From the NCBI GenBank assembly GCA_024685175.1, contig JAIKWD010000033.1, positions 62,001-126,000 on the forward strand: DNA of 64,000 bases, written 5' to 3'. The position numbers and the translations under genes are program-made. The notes beneath the pieces were generated by a model. It saw only the letters and a program-made list of their open reading frames with translations. It searched no databases and was not told the origin of the DNA. This document shows positions 8,911 through 16,829 of the stretch, piece by piece. Position 1 is the first letter of the stretch; each line of letters begins with the position of its first letter. The DNA comes from Bacteroidales bacterium. Lineage in GTDB: Bacteria; Bacteroidota; Bacteroidia; Bacteroidales; WCHB1-69.

Positions 8911-8990
8911 TAGATGATAGATTAGAGATGATTGATGATTATAGATGATTGTAAATTAAAATAATTCCTCATTCCTATATTCCTAATTAA
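8911..8990. repeat. Heptamer-period repeat inside the operon
   Basis: Degenerate 7-bp units ATGATAG/ATTAGAG/ATGATTG/ATGATTA are followed by ATTCCTC-ATTCCTA-TATTCCTA, which is the reverse complement of the TAGGAAT motif seen at 1318 and 6499. The array separates the ketoreductase from the ketosynthase gene. Confidence 0.75.
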
Positions 8991-10211
8991 ATGAAGCGTG
9001 TTGTAATCACCGGTATGGGCATTTACTCCTGCTTGGGCAAGAACCTAGAAGAGGTCACCAAGTCCTTGTATGCAGGCAAGTCCGGCATCGGTATCGACCC
9101 AATGAGATTGGAATACGGTTATCGTTCGCCGCTGACCGGCATCGTGGAGCGTCCCGCCCTGAAAGGGCTGTTGGACCGTCGCTCGCGCGTGTGTCTGGCC
9201 GAGGAGGGCGAATACGCCTATATGGCCACTGCCGAAGCCATACGCAATGCAGGCATCGACCTAGACTATCTGGAGAAGAACGAGGTCGGCATATTCTATG
9301 GCAACGACTCGTCCGCCAAGGCGGTCATTGAGGCCCACACCACGGCGATGCAGTACAAGGACACGCAGATGATGGGGTCCGGTGCCATTTTCCAGTCAAT
9401 GAACTCGACGGTCACGATGAACCTCTCGACCATTTTCAAGTTGCGGGGCGTGAATATGACTATCAGTGCAGCTTGTGCCAGCGGCTCGCACGCCATCGGA
9501 CTGGGTCTGATGTTCATCCGCAACGGCCTGCAGGATATGGTCATCTGCGGTGGCGCCCAGGAGACCAGTTATCTCTCGATGGGTAGTTTCGACGGCATCG
9601 GGGCCTTCTCGGTGCGCGTGGACGACCCAACCAAGGCGTCGCGTCCGTTCGACCGCGACCGCGACGGCTTAGTGCCCGGCGGCGGAGCGGCCACCGTCAT
9701 CCTCGAAGAGTACGAGCACGCCGTCAAGAGAGGCGCCCCCATCCTCGCAGAGGTGGCCGGCTACGGCTTCTCCTCCAACGGCGCCAACATATCCCAACCC
9801 AGCGACCACGGCTCCGCCATCGCGATGGAACGCGCCCTGGCCGACGCTGGCGTACAGGCCAAAGACATCGACTACATCAACGCCCACGCCACCTCCACCC
9901 TCCAAGGCGACGCCTTCGAGGCAATGGCCCTCGACCATCTCTTCACCCCCTACCACACCCCCATCAGCTCCACCAAGTCGATGACCGGTCACGAGTGCTG
10001 GATGGCCGGCGCCAGCGAGATCGTCTACTCCAACCTGATGATGCAGAACTCCTTCATCGCCCCCAACCTCAACTTCGAAAACCCCGACGAATACTCCAAA
10101 AACCTGAATATCGTAAACAAAACCCAAGAAAAGAACATCGACATCTACCTCTCCAATTCCTTCGGGTTCGGCGGCACCAACAGTGCCTTGGTAATCAAAA
10201 AAATAAAATAA
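8991..10211 (+). CDS. Beta-ketoacyl-ACP synthase (FabF/ApeO-like)
   Basis: A 406-aa condensing enzyme that extends acyl-ACP with malonyl-ACP. The thiolase fold has an intact Cys-His-His triad: Cys162 in SAACASGSHAIG, His299 in INAHATSTLQGD, His334 in KSMTGHECWMAGA, plus the C-terminal NSFGFGGTNSALV block. The active-site sequence ACASGSH differs from the usual ACATGAH of housekeeping FabF and suits a polyene ketosynthase. Known aryl-polyene systems pair a catalytic ketosynthase with a chain-length-factor subunit; no second ketosynthase occurs in this operon. The next gene is an ACP 17 nt downstream. Confidence 0.93.
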   Translation: MKRVVITGMGIYSCLGKNLEEVTKSLYAGKSGIGIDPMRLEYGYRSPLTGIVERPALKGLLDRRSRVCLAEEGEYAYMATAEAIRNAGIDLDYLEKNEVGIFYGNDSSAKAVIEAHTTAMQYKDTQMMGSGAIFQSMNSTVTMNLSTIFKLRGVNMTISAACASGSHAIGLGLMFIRNGLQDMVICGGAQETSYLSMGSFDGIGAFSVRVDDPTKASRPFDRDRDGLVPGGGAATVILEEYEHAVKRGAPILAEVAGYGFSSNGANISQPSDHGSAIAMERALADAGVQAKDIDYINAHATSTLQGDAFEAMALDHLFTPYHTPISSTKSMTGHECWMAGASEIVYSNLMMQNSFIAPNLNFENPDEYSKNLNIVNKTQEKNIDIYLSNSFGFGGTNSALVIKKIK

Positions 10212-10228
10212 ATCGTAACAATATCAAT

Positions 10229-10471
10229 ATGCAAAGAGAAGAAGTAATCAAAATCGTCAACAATTTCCTCGTTGAAGAAATCGAAATTGAAGAAGATTTG
10301 TTGAAAGAAGATGCCCTGCTCAAGGAAGGTCTCCACATCGACAGTCTCGACTTTGTCGACATCGTGGTCATCGTAGAGAAGAACTTCGGCTTCAAGATCA
10401 AGCCCGAAGAGATGAAAGACGTGAAGACGCTAGGACAGTTTTACGACTACATCGCAGAGAAAGTAAAATAG
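10229..10471 (+). CDS. Acyl carrier protein
   Basis: An 80-aa acidic helical protein starting MQREEVIKIV. The phosphopantetheine-attachment Ser39 lies in GLHIDSLDFVDIV (DSL motif), followed by the usual helix II (VVIVEKNFGFKI). The open frame extends far upstream inside the ketosynthase gene, but that part is out of frame with it and meaningless. Within the operon it should carry the growing aryl-polyene chain; a separate housekeeping ACP presumably exists elsewhere. Confidence 0.92.
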   Translation: MQREEVIKIVNNFLVEEIEIEEDLLKEDALLKEGLHIDSLDFVDIVVIVEKNFGFKIKPEEMKDVKTLGQFYDYIAEKVK

Positions 10472-10476
10472 TCGTT

Positions 10477-11385
10477 ATGGCCGAGGTCAAACAATGGCGA
10501 GGTAAGACCAGCGGCGGCAAGTTCGGACAGAAGTTCCTGCTCACCACCCTGAAATATGTGCGGGTGACGGCATTCTACCCGTGGCTGTTGCTCATCATAC
10601 CCTTTTGCCTGTTGTTCGCCCGCAAGCCCAACCGCGCACTCTACCGATATTTCCACGACATCCGTGGTTACAACAGGTGGAAGGCCTTCCGGTCTACCGC
10701 CCGCAACGCCCATACCTTCGGCAAAGTGGTCATCGACAAGTTCGCCATCTGGGCCGGGCGCAGCGACCAGTTCACCATCGACCTGCACGGGGGCGAGGTC
10801 ATCGAGGAGGCCGTGTCCTCTAACAAAGGCATCATCATCGCCGGCTCGCACATCGGCAACTTCGAGTTGCTCGGCGCCTGCCTGAAACAGGACAAGAAGC
10901 CCATCAACGCCATCGTCTTCGGCGGTGAGAGCAGAATGCTCCAACAAAGCCGCTCCGATGTCTTCGGCCAAAAGAACATCAAACTCATCCCCGTCGCCGA
11001 CGACATGTCGCACCTCTTCGCCATCAAGAACGCCCTTGACACCGGTGAGATTGTCACCATCTTGTGCGACCGTATCTTCGGCAGCCCTAAAAAGCAGACT
11101 ATCAAATTCATAGGCCACGATGCCGACTTCCCCGCCGGACCATTCCGCCTTGCCGCACTAATGGACATCCCCGTCTTTTCCGCCTTCGTGATGAAAGAGA
11201 AAGGCCGACACTACGCCTGCGACATCGTGCCTATACATAGCACAGGCGAGAGCGAGAAGGATCGTATGACCAGTCTGGTCGTCAACTACGCGAAATCCAT
11301 CGAAGACAAGTTGAAACAATATCCCGAACAATGGTTCAACTTGTACGATTTCTGGAATCTGGAAACTTCAAAAGAAAATCAATAA
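10477..11385 (+). CDS. LpxL/HtrB-type acyltransferase
   Basis: A 302-aa membrane-associated acyltransferase of the lipid A biosynthesis (LpxL/MsbB) family. There is one N-terminal hydrophobic anchor (about 30-48; FYPWLLLIIPFCLLFA) and the catalytic H-x4-E motif in GSHIGNFELLGA (His near 125). Acyltransferases of this family are regular members of aryl polyene and flexirubin clusters, where they are proposed to place the polyene acyl chain on a lipid or glycan acceptor. The gene begins 5 nt after the ACP stop. A housekeeping lipid A role cannot be excluded, but the operon position argues for the pigment pathway. Confidence 0.85.
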   Translation: MAEVKQWRGKTSGGKFGQKFLLTTLKYVRVTAFYPWLLLIIPFCLLFARKPNRALYRYFHDIRGYNRWKAFRSTARNAHTFGKVVIDKFAIWAGRSDQFTIDLHGGEVIEEAVSSNKGIIIAGSHIGNFELLGACLKQDKKPINAIVFGGESRMLQQSRSDVFGQKNIKLIPVADDMSHLFAIKNALDTGEIVTILCDRIFGSPKKQTIKFIGHDADFPAGPFRLAALMDIPVFSAFVMKEKGRHYACDIVPIHSTGESEKDRMTSLVVNYAKSIEDKLKQYPEQWFNLYDFWNLETSKENQ

Positions 11386-11398
11386 AAATCCGAATACA

Positions 11399-12484
11399 AT
11401 GAAATTAGAATCCCCCCAAAAGGAAATGTACGCCAAAGAGCGTTTCTCAGCCCTACAGGCCCAACGCCTCGCCCAGGAAATCGTCTTCGGCCCCATCGTG
11501 TTCCAAGTTTCCCGCCTGATGGTCAAGTTCGGCATCTTCCAGATGTTGGACGACCACAAGGAAGGCCTCACAATGGAAGAGGTAGCCGACAAGGCCGGCC
11601 TGTCCCTCTACGGAGCTAAGGTCCTGCTGGAGTCATCCCTCACCATCGGCACCATCCTGATGCGCGACGACAAGTTCTTCCTCGCCAAGGCGGGTTGGTT
11701 CCTGCTCAACGACCAGATGGCCCGGGTCAATATGGATTTCAACCACGACGTTAACTACTTGGGGTGGTTCAATTTGGAGGAGGCGATCCTCAACGGCAAG
11801 CCCGAAGGACTGAAGGTGTTCGGTTCCTGGCCGACCGTATACGAAGGTCTCTCACAACTGCCCCCGCAGGTGCAGAAGAGTTGGTTCGGTTTCGACCATT
11901 TCTACTCCGACAACTCGTTCCAAGAGGCGTTGGAGATTGTCTTCAAGGAACATCCGAAGACTTTGTTGGACGTAGGCGGCAACACGGGGCGCTGGGCCAC
12001 GCAATGCGTGAAGCACGACGCCGATGTGAATGTGACCATTATGGACCTGCCCCAACAACTGGAGATGATGCGCGAGCAGACCAAGGGATTGGAAGGTGCC
12101 GACCGCATCCACGGCCACGGCTGCAACCTTTTGGACCGCACCGTACCCTTCCCGAAGGGCTTCGATGCCATCTGGATGAGCCAATTCCTGGACTGCTTCT
12201 CCGAAGAGGAAGTCACCAGCATCCTCAGCCGCGCCGCCAAGTCGATGGACAAAAACAGCAAGTTGTACATTATGGAGACCTTCTGGGACAGACAGCGTTT
12301 CGAGACCGCATCCTACTGCCTGGCGCAGATCAGCTTGTACTTCACGGCCATCGCCAACGGCAACAGCAAGATGTACTACTCAGGGGATATGGCCAGCTGC
12401 GTAGAGGCCGCCGGACTCAAAATCGACGTTATGCACGACGGACTCGGCCTTGGACACACCATAATGCAATGTAGCTTGAAATAA
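11399..12484 (+). CDS. SAM-dependent O-methyltransferase
   Basis: A 361-aa class I methyltransferase with the small-molecule O-methyltransferase layout: an N-terminal winged-helix dimerisation domain (about 20-105; LTMEEVADKAGLSLYGAKVLL), then a Rossmann domain with SAM motif I LLDVGGNTGRWA (about 187-198), and an Asp-Leu-Pro (MDLPQQLEMM) after strand 2. Residues IWMSQFLDCFSEEE match the catalytic-helix region, although the usual catalytic His seems replaced. Likely methylates a hydroxyl of the aryl head group, as seen for aryl polyenes with 3-methyl or O-methyl decoration. The exact site is an inference. Confidence 0.83.
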   Translation: MKLESPQKEMYAKERFSALQAQRLAQEIVFGPIVFQVSRLMVKFGIFQMLDDHKEGLTMEEVADKAGLSLYGAKVLLESSLTIGTILMRDDKFFLAKAGWFLLNDQMARVNMDFNHDVNYLGWFNLEEAILNGKPEGLKVFGSWPTVYEGLSQLPPQVQKSWFGFDHFYSDNSFQEALEIVFKEHPKTLLDVGGNTGRWATQCVKHDADVNVTIMDLPQQLEMMREQTKGLEGADRIHGHGCNLLDRTVPFPKGFDAIWMSQFLDCFSEEEVTSILSRAAKSMDKNSKLYIMETFWDRQRFETASYCLAQISLYFTAIANGNSKMYYSGDMASCVEAAGLKIDVMHDGLGLGHTIMQCSLK

Positions 12485-12489
12485 AGACG

Positions 12490-12918
12490 ATGGAACCCAC
12501 ACCCGCCCTGCCCTTCATCCCGCAACGCCCGCCTTTCTTACTGGTGGACAATATCTTGCAATGCAACGAGACAATTGTCGTCACGGACTTCCGCATCCCC
12601 GAAGGACACATCCTGGTAGAAGACGGTCATCTTGGCGAAGCCGGACTTATGGAGAACATCGCCCAGACCTGCGCTAGCCGCATCGGGTGGCTCAACCAGA
12701 ACAGACCCGTGCGCATCGGTGTCATCGGCTCTATCAACAACTTCGAGCCCATCGAATTGCCCAAGGTCGGCGAGACGCTGCGCACCACGGTGGCCCTGCA
12801 GGCCGAAGTGTTCGACGCCATCATCGTGCACGCCGAAATCCAATGCCAAGCCAAAACTATCGCCCAATGCGATATGAAAGTGTTTGTATTGGACGCCACC
12901 GCCCAAAATCCCGAATAG
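12490..12918 (+). CDS. Hot-dog 3-hydroxyacyl-ACP dehydratase (ApeP/FabZ-like)
   Basis: A 142-aa single hot-dog protein. The start region PFIPQRPPFLLVDNI mirrors the FabZ PHR-PFLLVD motif, and the central helix HLGEAGLMENIAQTCA corresponds to the FabZ/FabA hot-dog helix with a Glu at the catalytic position. The FabZ catalytic His is not obvious (Q in place of H in PQRPP), so activity may depend on another residue or a partner. Dehydratases of this type are standard in aryl polyene clusters and leave the double bonds in place. It starts 5 nt after the methyltransferase. Confidence 0.8.
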   Translation: MEPTPALPFIPQRPPFLLVDNILQCNETIVVTDFRIPEGHILVEDGHLGEAGLMENIAQTCASRIGWLNQNRPVRIGVIGSINNFEPIELPKVGETLRTTVALQAEVFDAIIVHAEIQCQAKTIAQCDMKVFVLDATAQNPE

Positions 12919-12920
12919 TT

Positions 12921-13349
12921 ATGAGTCAAAAAATCCTAAAAGTAGAAAAAACGGTAGACATCCGCTTCAGCGAGGTGGACTCGATGGGCATCGTATGGCA
13001 CGGCAACTACGCCCTCTATTTCGAGGATGCCCGCGAATTGTTTGGCAAGACATTCCACCTCGAATATCTTCGCATGTACGAGAATGGTTTTTACGCGCCG
13101 CTCGTCGAGATAAAATTCAACTTCAAAAAGGTGGTCAAGTACACCGATAAAATCATCGTAAGCTGTGCTTTTCGCGACACAGATGCCGCCAAAATCATCT
13201 TCGACTACGAAATCCGCAACGCCGAGACCGACGATGTCATGGTGACAGGACATTCCGTCCAGGTATTTCTTGATCGGGAATACAATCTAGCTTGGCAAGT
13301 GCCTGATTTTATGATAGAATGGAAGAAGAAGAATGGACTCATTTTATAA
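12921..13349 (+). CDS. Acyl-ACP/CoA thioesterase, 4-hydroxybenzoyl-CoA thioesterase fold
   Basis: A 142-aa 4HBT-type hot-dog protein. The motif RFSEVDSMGIVWHGNYALYF is the classic FxxxDxxG-VxHxxY pattern, with the Asp that activates water or forms the acyl intermediate. The start is placed at MSQKILKVEK, 2 nt after the dehydratase stop; the frame is open upstream but only antiparallel to coding sequence. Probably releases or edits the polyene acyl chain, as the thioesterase members of aryl polyene clusters do. Last gene of the operon; a new promoter follows. Confidence 0.88.
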   Translation: MSQKILKVEKTVDIRFSEVDSMGIVWHGNYALYFEDARELFGKTFHLEYLRMYENGFYAPLVEIKFNFKKVVKYTDKIIVSCAFRDTDAAKIIFDYEIRNAETDDVMVTGHSVQVFLDREYNLAWQVPDFMIEWKKKNGLIL

Positions 13350-13382
13350 CTTCCATGGCCGCACATAGTTTACTTTTTTTCG

Positions 13383-13390
13383 TATCTTTG
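13383..13390 (+). promoter_or_regulatory. -7 promoter element for threonine dehydrogenase
   Basis: TATCTTTG followed by CACG, 39 bp before the ATG. It shows that the dehydrogenase is transcribed separately from the polyketide operon. Confidence 0.75.
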
Positions 13391-13429
13391 CACGCTTTTT
13401 TAACAAGGACATTTTAACTTAAAAACACA

Positions 13430-14389
13430 ATGAAAAAGATTTTAGTTATTGGTGCTTGTGGACAAATCGGGTCCGAACTCACACCTGCTTTACGTAAACG
13501 ATACGGCACCGACAACGTCGTCGCCGCTGACATGATTTATCCCTTGAAGGGCGACTTGGCCGATGCCGGTCCTTCCTGCAAGATCGACGCCACCAAAGCG
13601 CAAGACATTGCGGACGCCGTCAAGAAATATAACATCGACGCCATCTATAACTTGGCAGCCATCCTTTCCGCCAAGGCGGAGGCCAATCCTATGTTGGGTT
13701 GGAACGTGGGTGTAGGCGCCCTCATCAACTGTCTCGAAGTGGCCCGCGAGATGGGCTGTGCCGTGTTCACGCCGAGTTCCATCGGCGCCTTCGGCCCGGA
13801 CACCCCGCACGATATGACACCCCAGGACACCATCCAACGCCCCAAGACGATCTACGGCGTGACCAAGGTCACGGGCGAGTTGCTCAGCGACTACTATTTC
13901 AAGCGTTTCGGCGTGGACACCCGCTCGGTGCGCTTCCCCGGCCTCATCTCCAACGTGACACTCCCTGGCGGCGGCACCACCGACTACGCCGTGGAGATCT
14001 ACTACGCAGCCGTCAAGGGCGAAAAGTTCGTATGTCCCATCGCCAAGGGCACCTTTATGGATATGATGTATATGCCTGACGCCCTCAAGGCCGCTATGGA
14101 CCTGATGGAAGCAGACCCGACCAAACTCGTGCACCGCAACAGCTTCAACATCACGGCGATGAGCTTCGAGCCGGAGATGATCTACAACGAGATCAAGAAG
14201 CACGTGCCCGACTTCCAGATGGAGTACCAATACGACGAGTTGCGCCAAACCATCGCCGACTCCTGGCCCAACCAGATGGACGACCACTGCGCCCGCGAGG
14301 AATGGGGCTTCAAACCCGTGTACGACTTGGCCTCTATGACCGAGGATATGCTTAAGGTGCTGGGAGAGAGATACAGGAGTGAGAGATAA
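13430..14389 (+). CDS. tdh: L-threonine 3-dehydrogenase, short-chain (epimerase-like) type
   Basis: Oxidises L-threonine to 2-amino-3-ketobutyrate with NAD+. The 319-aa extended SDR has GACGQIG (8-14), catalytic Tyr142-Lys146 (IYGVTK) and Ser116/117 (FTPSS). The segments RFPGLISNVTLPGGGTTDYA, MMYMPDALKA and the C-terminal RQTIADSWP are hallmarks of the epimerase-type threonine dehydrogenases known from Flavobacterium and trypanosomes, not of zinc-type Tdh. The usual next step, 2-amino-3-ketobutyrate CoA ligase, is not encoded in the window. Other NAD-dependent epimerase roles are less likely given the motif match. Confidence 0.88.
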   Translation: MKKILVIGACGQIGSELTPALRKRYGTDNVVAADMIYPLKGDLADAGPSCKIDATKAQDIADAVKKYNIDAIYNLAAILSAKAEANPMLGWNVGVGALINCLEVAREMGCAVFTPSSIGAFGPDTPHDMTPQDTIQRPKTIYGVTKVTGELLSDYYFKRFGVDTRSVRFPGLISNVTLPGGGTTDYAVEIYYAAVKGEKFVCPIAKGTFMDMMYMPDALKAAMDLMEADPTKLVHRNSFNITAMSFEPEMIYNEIKKHVPDFQMEYQYDELRQTIADSWPNQMDDHCAREEWGFKPVYDLASMTEDMLKVLGERYRSER

Positions 14390-14452
14390 TAGACTTGAGA
14401 TTATTGATAATTGATAAAGCGTTCGGTATTAGAATATTAAAATAAACCCAAT
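14390..14452. repeat. Short heptamer-period spacer
   Basis: GAGATTA-TTGATAA-TTGATAA shows three 7-bp units between tdh and the aminotransferase gene. The rest is AT-rich, without a clear TAnnTTTG element. Confidence 0.55.
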
Positions 14453-15613
14453 ATGATTTACTTAGACAATTCAGCGACATCATTTCCAAAACCTGTCGAG
14501 GTTTATGACTTTATGGACAACTTCTACCGCACTCACGGCGTGAGTCCGGGTCGTGCCGGCTATGATGCAGGCATCGAGACGGGCGAGTTGCTCACCGACA
14601 CCCGCCGTATGCTGTCCAGCCTCTTCAACGGAGGTGCCAAGGTCGACGAGCGCCGACTGACCTTCAGTTACAACGCCACCGACTCCTTGAACATCCTGAT
14701 TCAGGGCCTTGCCCAAAAGGGCAGTCACGTCATTACCACGATGTTGGAGCACAACTCCGTGCTTCGTCCGTTGTACTGCTTGGAGCAGGCCGGCATAATC
14801 GAGGTTACCTACCTGCCTTTCGACGAGGCGGGCTATGTGCATCCCGACGACTTCAAGAAGGCCATCAAGTCCAACACCAAAATGGTGGTCTGCACGCAGT
14901 GTTCCAACGTGATTGGCACGGTGCAACCCATCAAGGAGATCGGCAAGGTCTGCAAAGAGAACGGTCTCATCTTCGTGGTGGACGGCAGCCAAGGCGCCGG
15001 AGCCGTGGAGATGAACATGTTGGATTATGGTGTTGACGCATACGCCTTCACGGGCCACAAGTGCCTGATGGGACCCACCGGCATTGGTGGTTCCTACGTG
15101 GCCGACGGCGTGGAAGTGCGCCAAACCCGCTTCGGCGGCACGGGCGTGCGTTCCGCCGTGCGTACACACCTCGACGAGTATCCCTACCGTCTGGAAGCCG
15201 GCACGATGAATATGCTCGGCATCAGCGGTCTATACAGAGGCGTCAAGTGGATTATGGAGAAAGGCATCCAGAACATCCACGACCAGGAGATGAGGTTGTG
15301 GAAGAAACTCCGCGACGGTCTCCGCGAGATCGAAGGTGTCACCGTATATTGCGCCACCAGCGTAGAGAACCAGAACCCTGTGCTCTCCATCAACGTCAAG
15401 GGCTTCGAGGCAATGGATGTGGGCACAATGTTGGATGTTGACTACGACATCGCTTGCCGTACCGGTCTGCAGTGCGCCCCGCTGGTACACGAAGGTATCG
15501 GCACGTTGAAAGTGGACGGCACCGTGCGTCTCAGCATCGGCGCCTTCAACACCGAGGCCGAAATCGACACCTGCATCAACGCAGTCAAGGAAATCGCAGC
15601 CCTGAAAAACTAA
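14453..15613 (+). CDS. Class V aminotransferase, cysteine desulfurase family
   Basis: A 386-aa PLP enzyme. The PLP Lys is K203 in FTGHKCLMGPTGIGG. A His-containing HNS block (about 100-102) and the DGSQGAG Asp that binds the pyridine nitrogen are present. The C-terminal loop RTGLQCAPLVHEGIG (Cys341) carries the persulfide Cys position of SufS-like desulfurases. It resembles the TIGR01977 subfamily of cysteine desulfurase-like proteins, whose substrates are uncertain; it may deliver sulfur or act as a selenocysteine/cysteine lyase. No suf or isc scaffold genes are adjacent, so it is probably not the main Fe-S assembly enzyme. Confidence 0.85.
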   Translation: MIYLDNSATSFPKPVEVYDFMDNFYRTHGVSPGRAGYDAGIETGELLTDTRRMLSSLFNGGAKVDERRLTFSYNATDSLNILIQGLAQKGSHVITTMLEHNSVLRPLYCLEQAGIIEVTYLPFDEAGYVHPDDFKKAIKSNTKMVVCTQCSNVIGTVQPIKEIGKVCKENGLIFVVDGSQGAGAVEMNMLDYGVDAYAFTGHKCLMGPTGIGGSYVADGVEVRQTRFGGTGVRSAVRTHLDEYPYRLEAGTMNMLGISGLYRGVKWIMEKGIQNIHDQEMRLWKKLRDGLREIEGVTVYCATSVENQNPVLSINVKGFEAMDVGTMLDVDYDIACRTGLQCAPLVHEGIGTLKVDGTVRLSIGAFNTEAEIDTCINAVKEIAALKN

Positions 15614-15619
15614 GCTCCC

Positions 15620-16564
15620 TTGAACTCCCCCAACAGAAAATGGGTCGGGCACATCGCAGCCTTGGCGGTGTATGTCATCTTCGGCATCAACCCCAACTGC
15701 ACCAAGGCCGTGGTCCCGCAATACATATCCCCTGAAATGTTCACCGCCGTGCGAATGCTATTTGGCACGGCGGCTTTTTGGTTATTGGACCTCATCGTTT
15801 TTGTACGTGGGCATCGCGCGGGCATATCGCGCCCGCGGGTAAGCTGGCGCGATATGGGCGTCTTCGCCTTCGGCGGTTTTATGCTCGCCGGCACGCTTAT
15901 CGCCTTTTCGGAAGCATTCCGCTACACGTCGCCCAGCTATGTGTCGCTCATCTCCGCCACCAGCCCCCTGATCGTGATGTTGATGGCCGCCGTATTCCTC
16001 AAGGAGCCCATCTCCGTCCGCAAGTCGCTGGGCGTCTTCATCGGCATCGGAGGGGCCTTGATGATCGTCCTGTTTTCGTGGCGTATCGACGCGAATGCGC
16101 AGCCCCTGGGACTGTTCCTATGCTTTGTCAACATCTTGTTCTACGCAGGCTATCTCGTGCTCACGCGGGGCATCTCGCAGCGTTACGGTCCTATCACGAT
16201 GATGAAGTGGATATTCCTATACGGCAGTCTCATCTGCGTGCCCGCGGGCTTGCCTTTCCTCTCGGCGGAAAGTTGTCTCCTACTCCTCGGCCACGCGCCG
16301 ACCAGCGCTTATCTCAACCTCTTCACGGTGCTCATCTTCGCCACGGTGGTCTCCTATTTCCTGCTGCCCGTGAGTCTGAGGTATATCCGTCCCACCACGG
16401 TGAGTATGTACAGCAACCTGCAACCCCTGGTCACCGCCTGCGTGGCCATCGCCTTCGGACAAGACATCTTCACCTGGAACAAGCCCGTCGCCTTCGTGCT
16501 CATCGCTATAGGCGTGTACCTGGTGACGACAAGCAGAGCAAAGGGGGATGAGAGATGTTCTTAA
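15620..16564 (+). CDS. EamA/DMT-family transporter
   Basis: A 314-aa inner-membrane protein with about ten transmembrane helices in two EamA repeats (about 8-148 and 160-305). The first helix begins at WVGHIAALAVYVIFGINPN, and no ATG precedes it in frame, so a TTG start 6 nt after the aminotransferase stop is the best choice. Features such as SPSYVSLISATSPLIVMLMA (repeat 1) and RYIRPTTVSMYSNLQPLVT (repeat 2) are the conserved EamA helix-3/4 and 8/9 regions. Members export amino acids or metabolites; the substrate is unknown. A strong bidirectional terminator follows. Confidence 0.87.
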   Translation: MNSPNRKWVGHIAALAVYVIFGINPNCTKAVVPQYISPEMFTAVRMLFGTAAFWLLDLIVFVRGHRAGISRPRVSWRDMGVFAFGGFMLAGTLIAFSEAFRYTSPSYVSLISATSPLIVMLMAAVFLKEPISVRKSLGVFIGIGGALMIVLFSWRIDANAQPLGLFLCFVNILFYAGYLVLTRGISQRYGPITMMKWIFLYGSLICVPAGLPFLSAESCLLLLGHAPTSAYLNLFTVLIFATVVSYFLLPVSLRYIRPTTVSMYSNLQPLVTACVAIAFGQDIFTWNKPVAFVLIAIGVYLVTTSRAKGDERCS

Positions 16565-16610
16565 AACGTTTATCGTAAATCGATTATCGATTATCGTTCA
16601 TCGATTATCA
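16565..16610. repeat. Heptamer array (TCGATTA units)
   Basis: TCGATTA-TCGATTA-TCGTTCA-TCGATTA, exactly 7-bp phased, lies between the transporter stop and the terminator. Confidence 0.75.
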
Positions 16611-16646
16611 AAAAAAGGAAGAGACCTCACGGTCTCTTCCTTTTTT
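16611..16646. terminator. Bidirectional intrinsic terminator
   Basis: A 10-bp GGAAGAGACC stem with a TCAC loop is flanked by A6 and T6 tracts, so it can end the plus-strand transporter transcript and the minus-strand tRNA-Val transcript. Confidence 0.92.
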
Positions 16647-16649
16647 CCG

Positions 16650-16724
16650 TGGGTCGTATTGGATTTGAACCAATGACCTCTGCCGTGTGAAAGCAGCGCT
16701 CTAAACCAACTGAGCTAACGACCC
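16650..16724 (-). tRNA. tRNA-Val (anticodon CAC)
   Basis: The minus strand folds as a complete cloverleaf. The acceptor stem GGGTCGT pairs with ACGACCC, and the D arm is GCTC-AGTTGGTTTA-GAGC. The anticodon stem CTGCT pairs with GGCAG (one G-T pair) around loop TTCACAC, giving anticodon CAC. The T arm is ATTGG-TTCAAAT-CCAAT. The discriminator base is A, as in Val tRNAs, and CCA is not encoded. It reads GTG codons. A TATTTTTG promoter element lies about 14 bp upstream and a terminator directly downstream, so it is a single-gene transcript. Confidence 0.93.
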
Positions 16725-16737
16725 TTAATTGAGGCTG

Positions 16738-16745
16738 CAAAAATA
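16738..16745 (-). promoter_or_regulatory. -7 promoter element of tRNA-Val
   Basis: CAAAAATA on the plus strand is TATTTTTG on the minus strand, 13 bp upstream of the first tRNA base. Confidence 0.65.
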
Positions 16746-16779
16746 CACTTTTTTCATTATCCCCCGTTCAAAAAAAGTC

Positions 16780-16810
16780 AAAAAAAAACGGCCGCTGTAC
16801 ACGGCCGTTT
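16780..16810 (-). terminator. Intrinsic terminator of the T9SS cargo gene
   Basis: ACGGCCG and CGGCCGT arms (16788-16794 and 16802-16808) enclose a 7-nt loop. On the minus strand the stem is followed by a run of T. It lies 20 bp after the stop of the upstream minus-strand gene. Confidence 0.88.
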
Positions 16811-16829
16811 GGATTCCATTGGTTATGAA

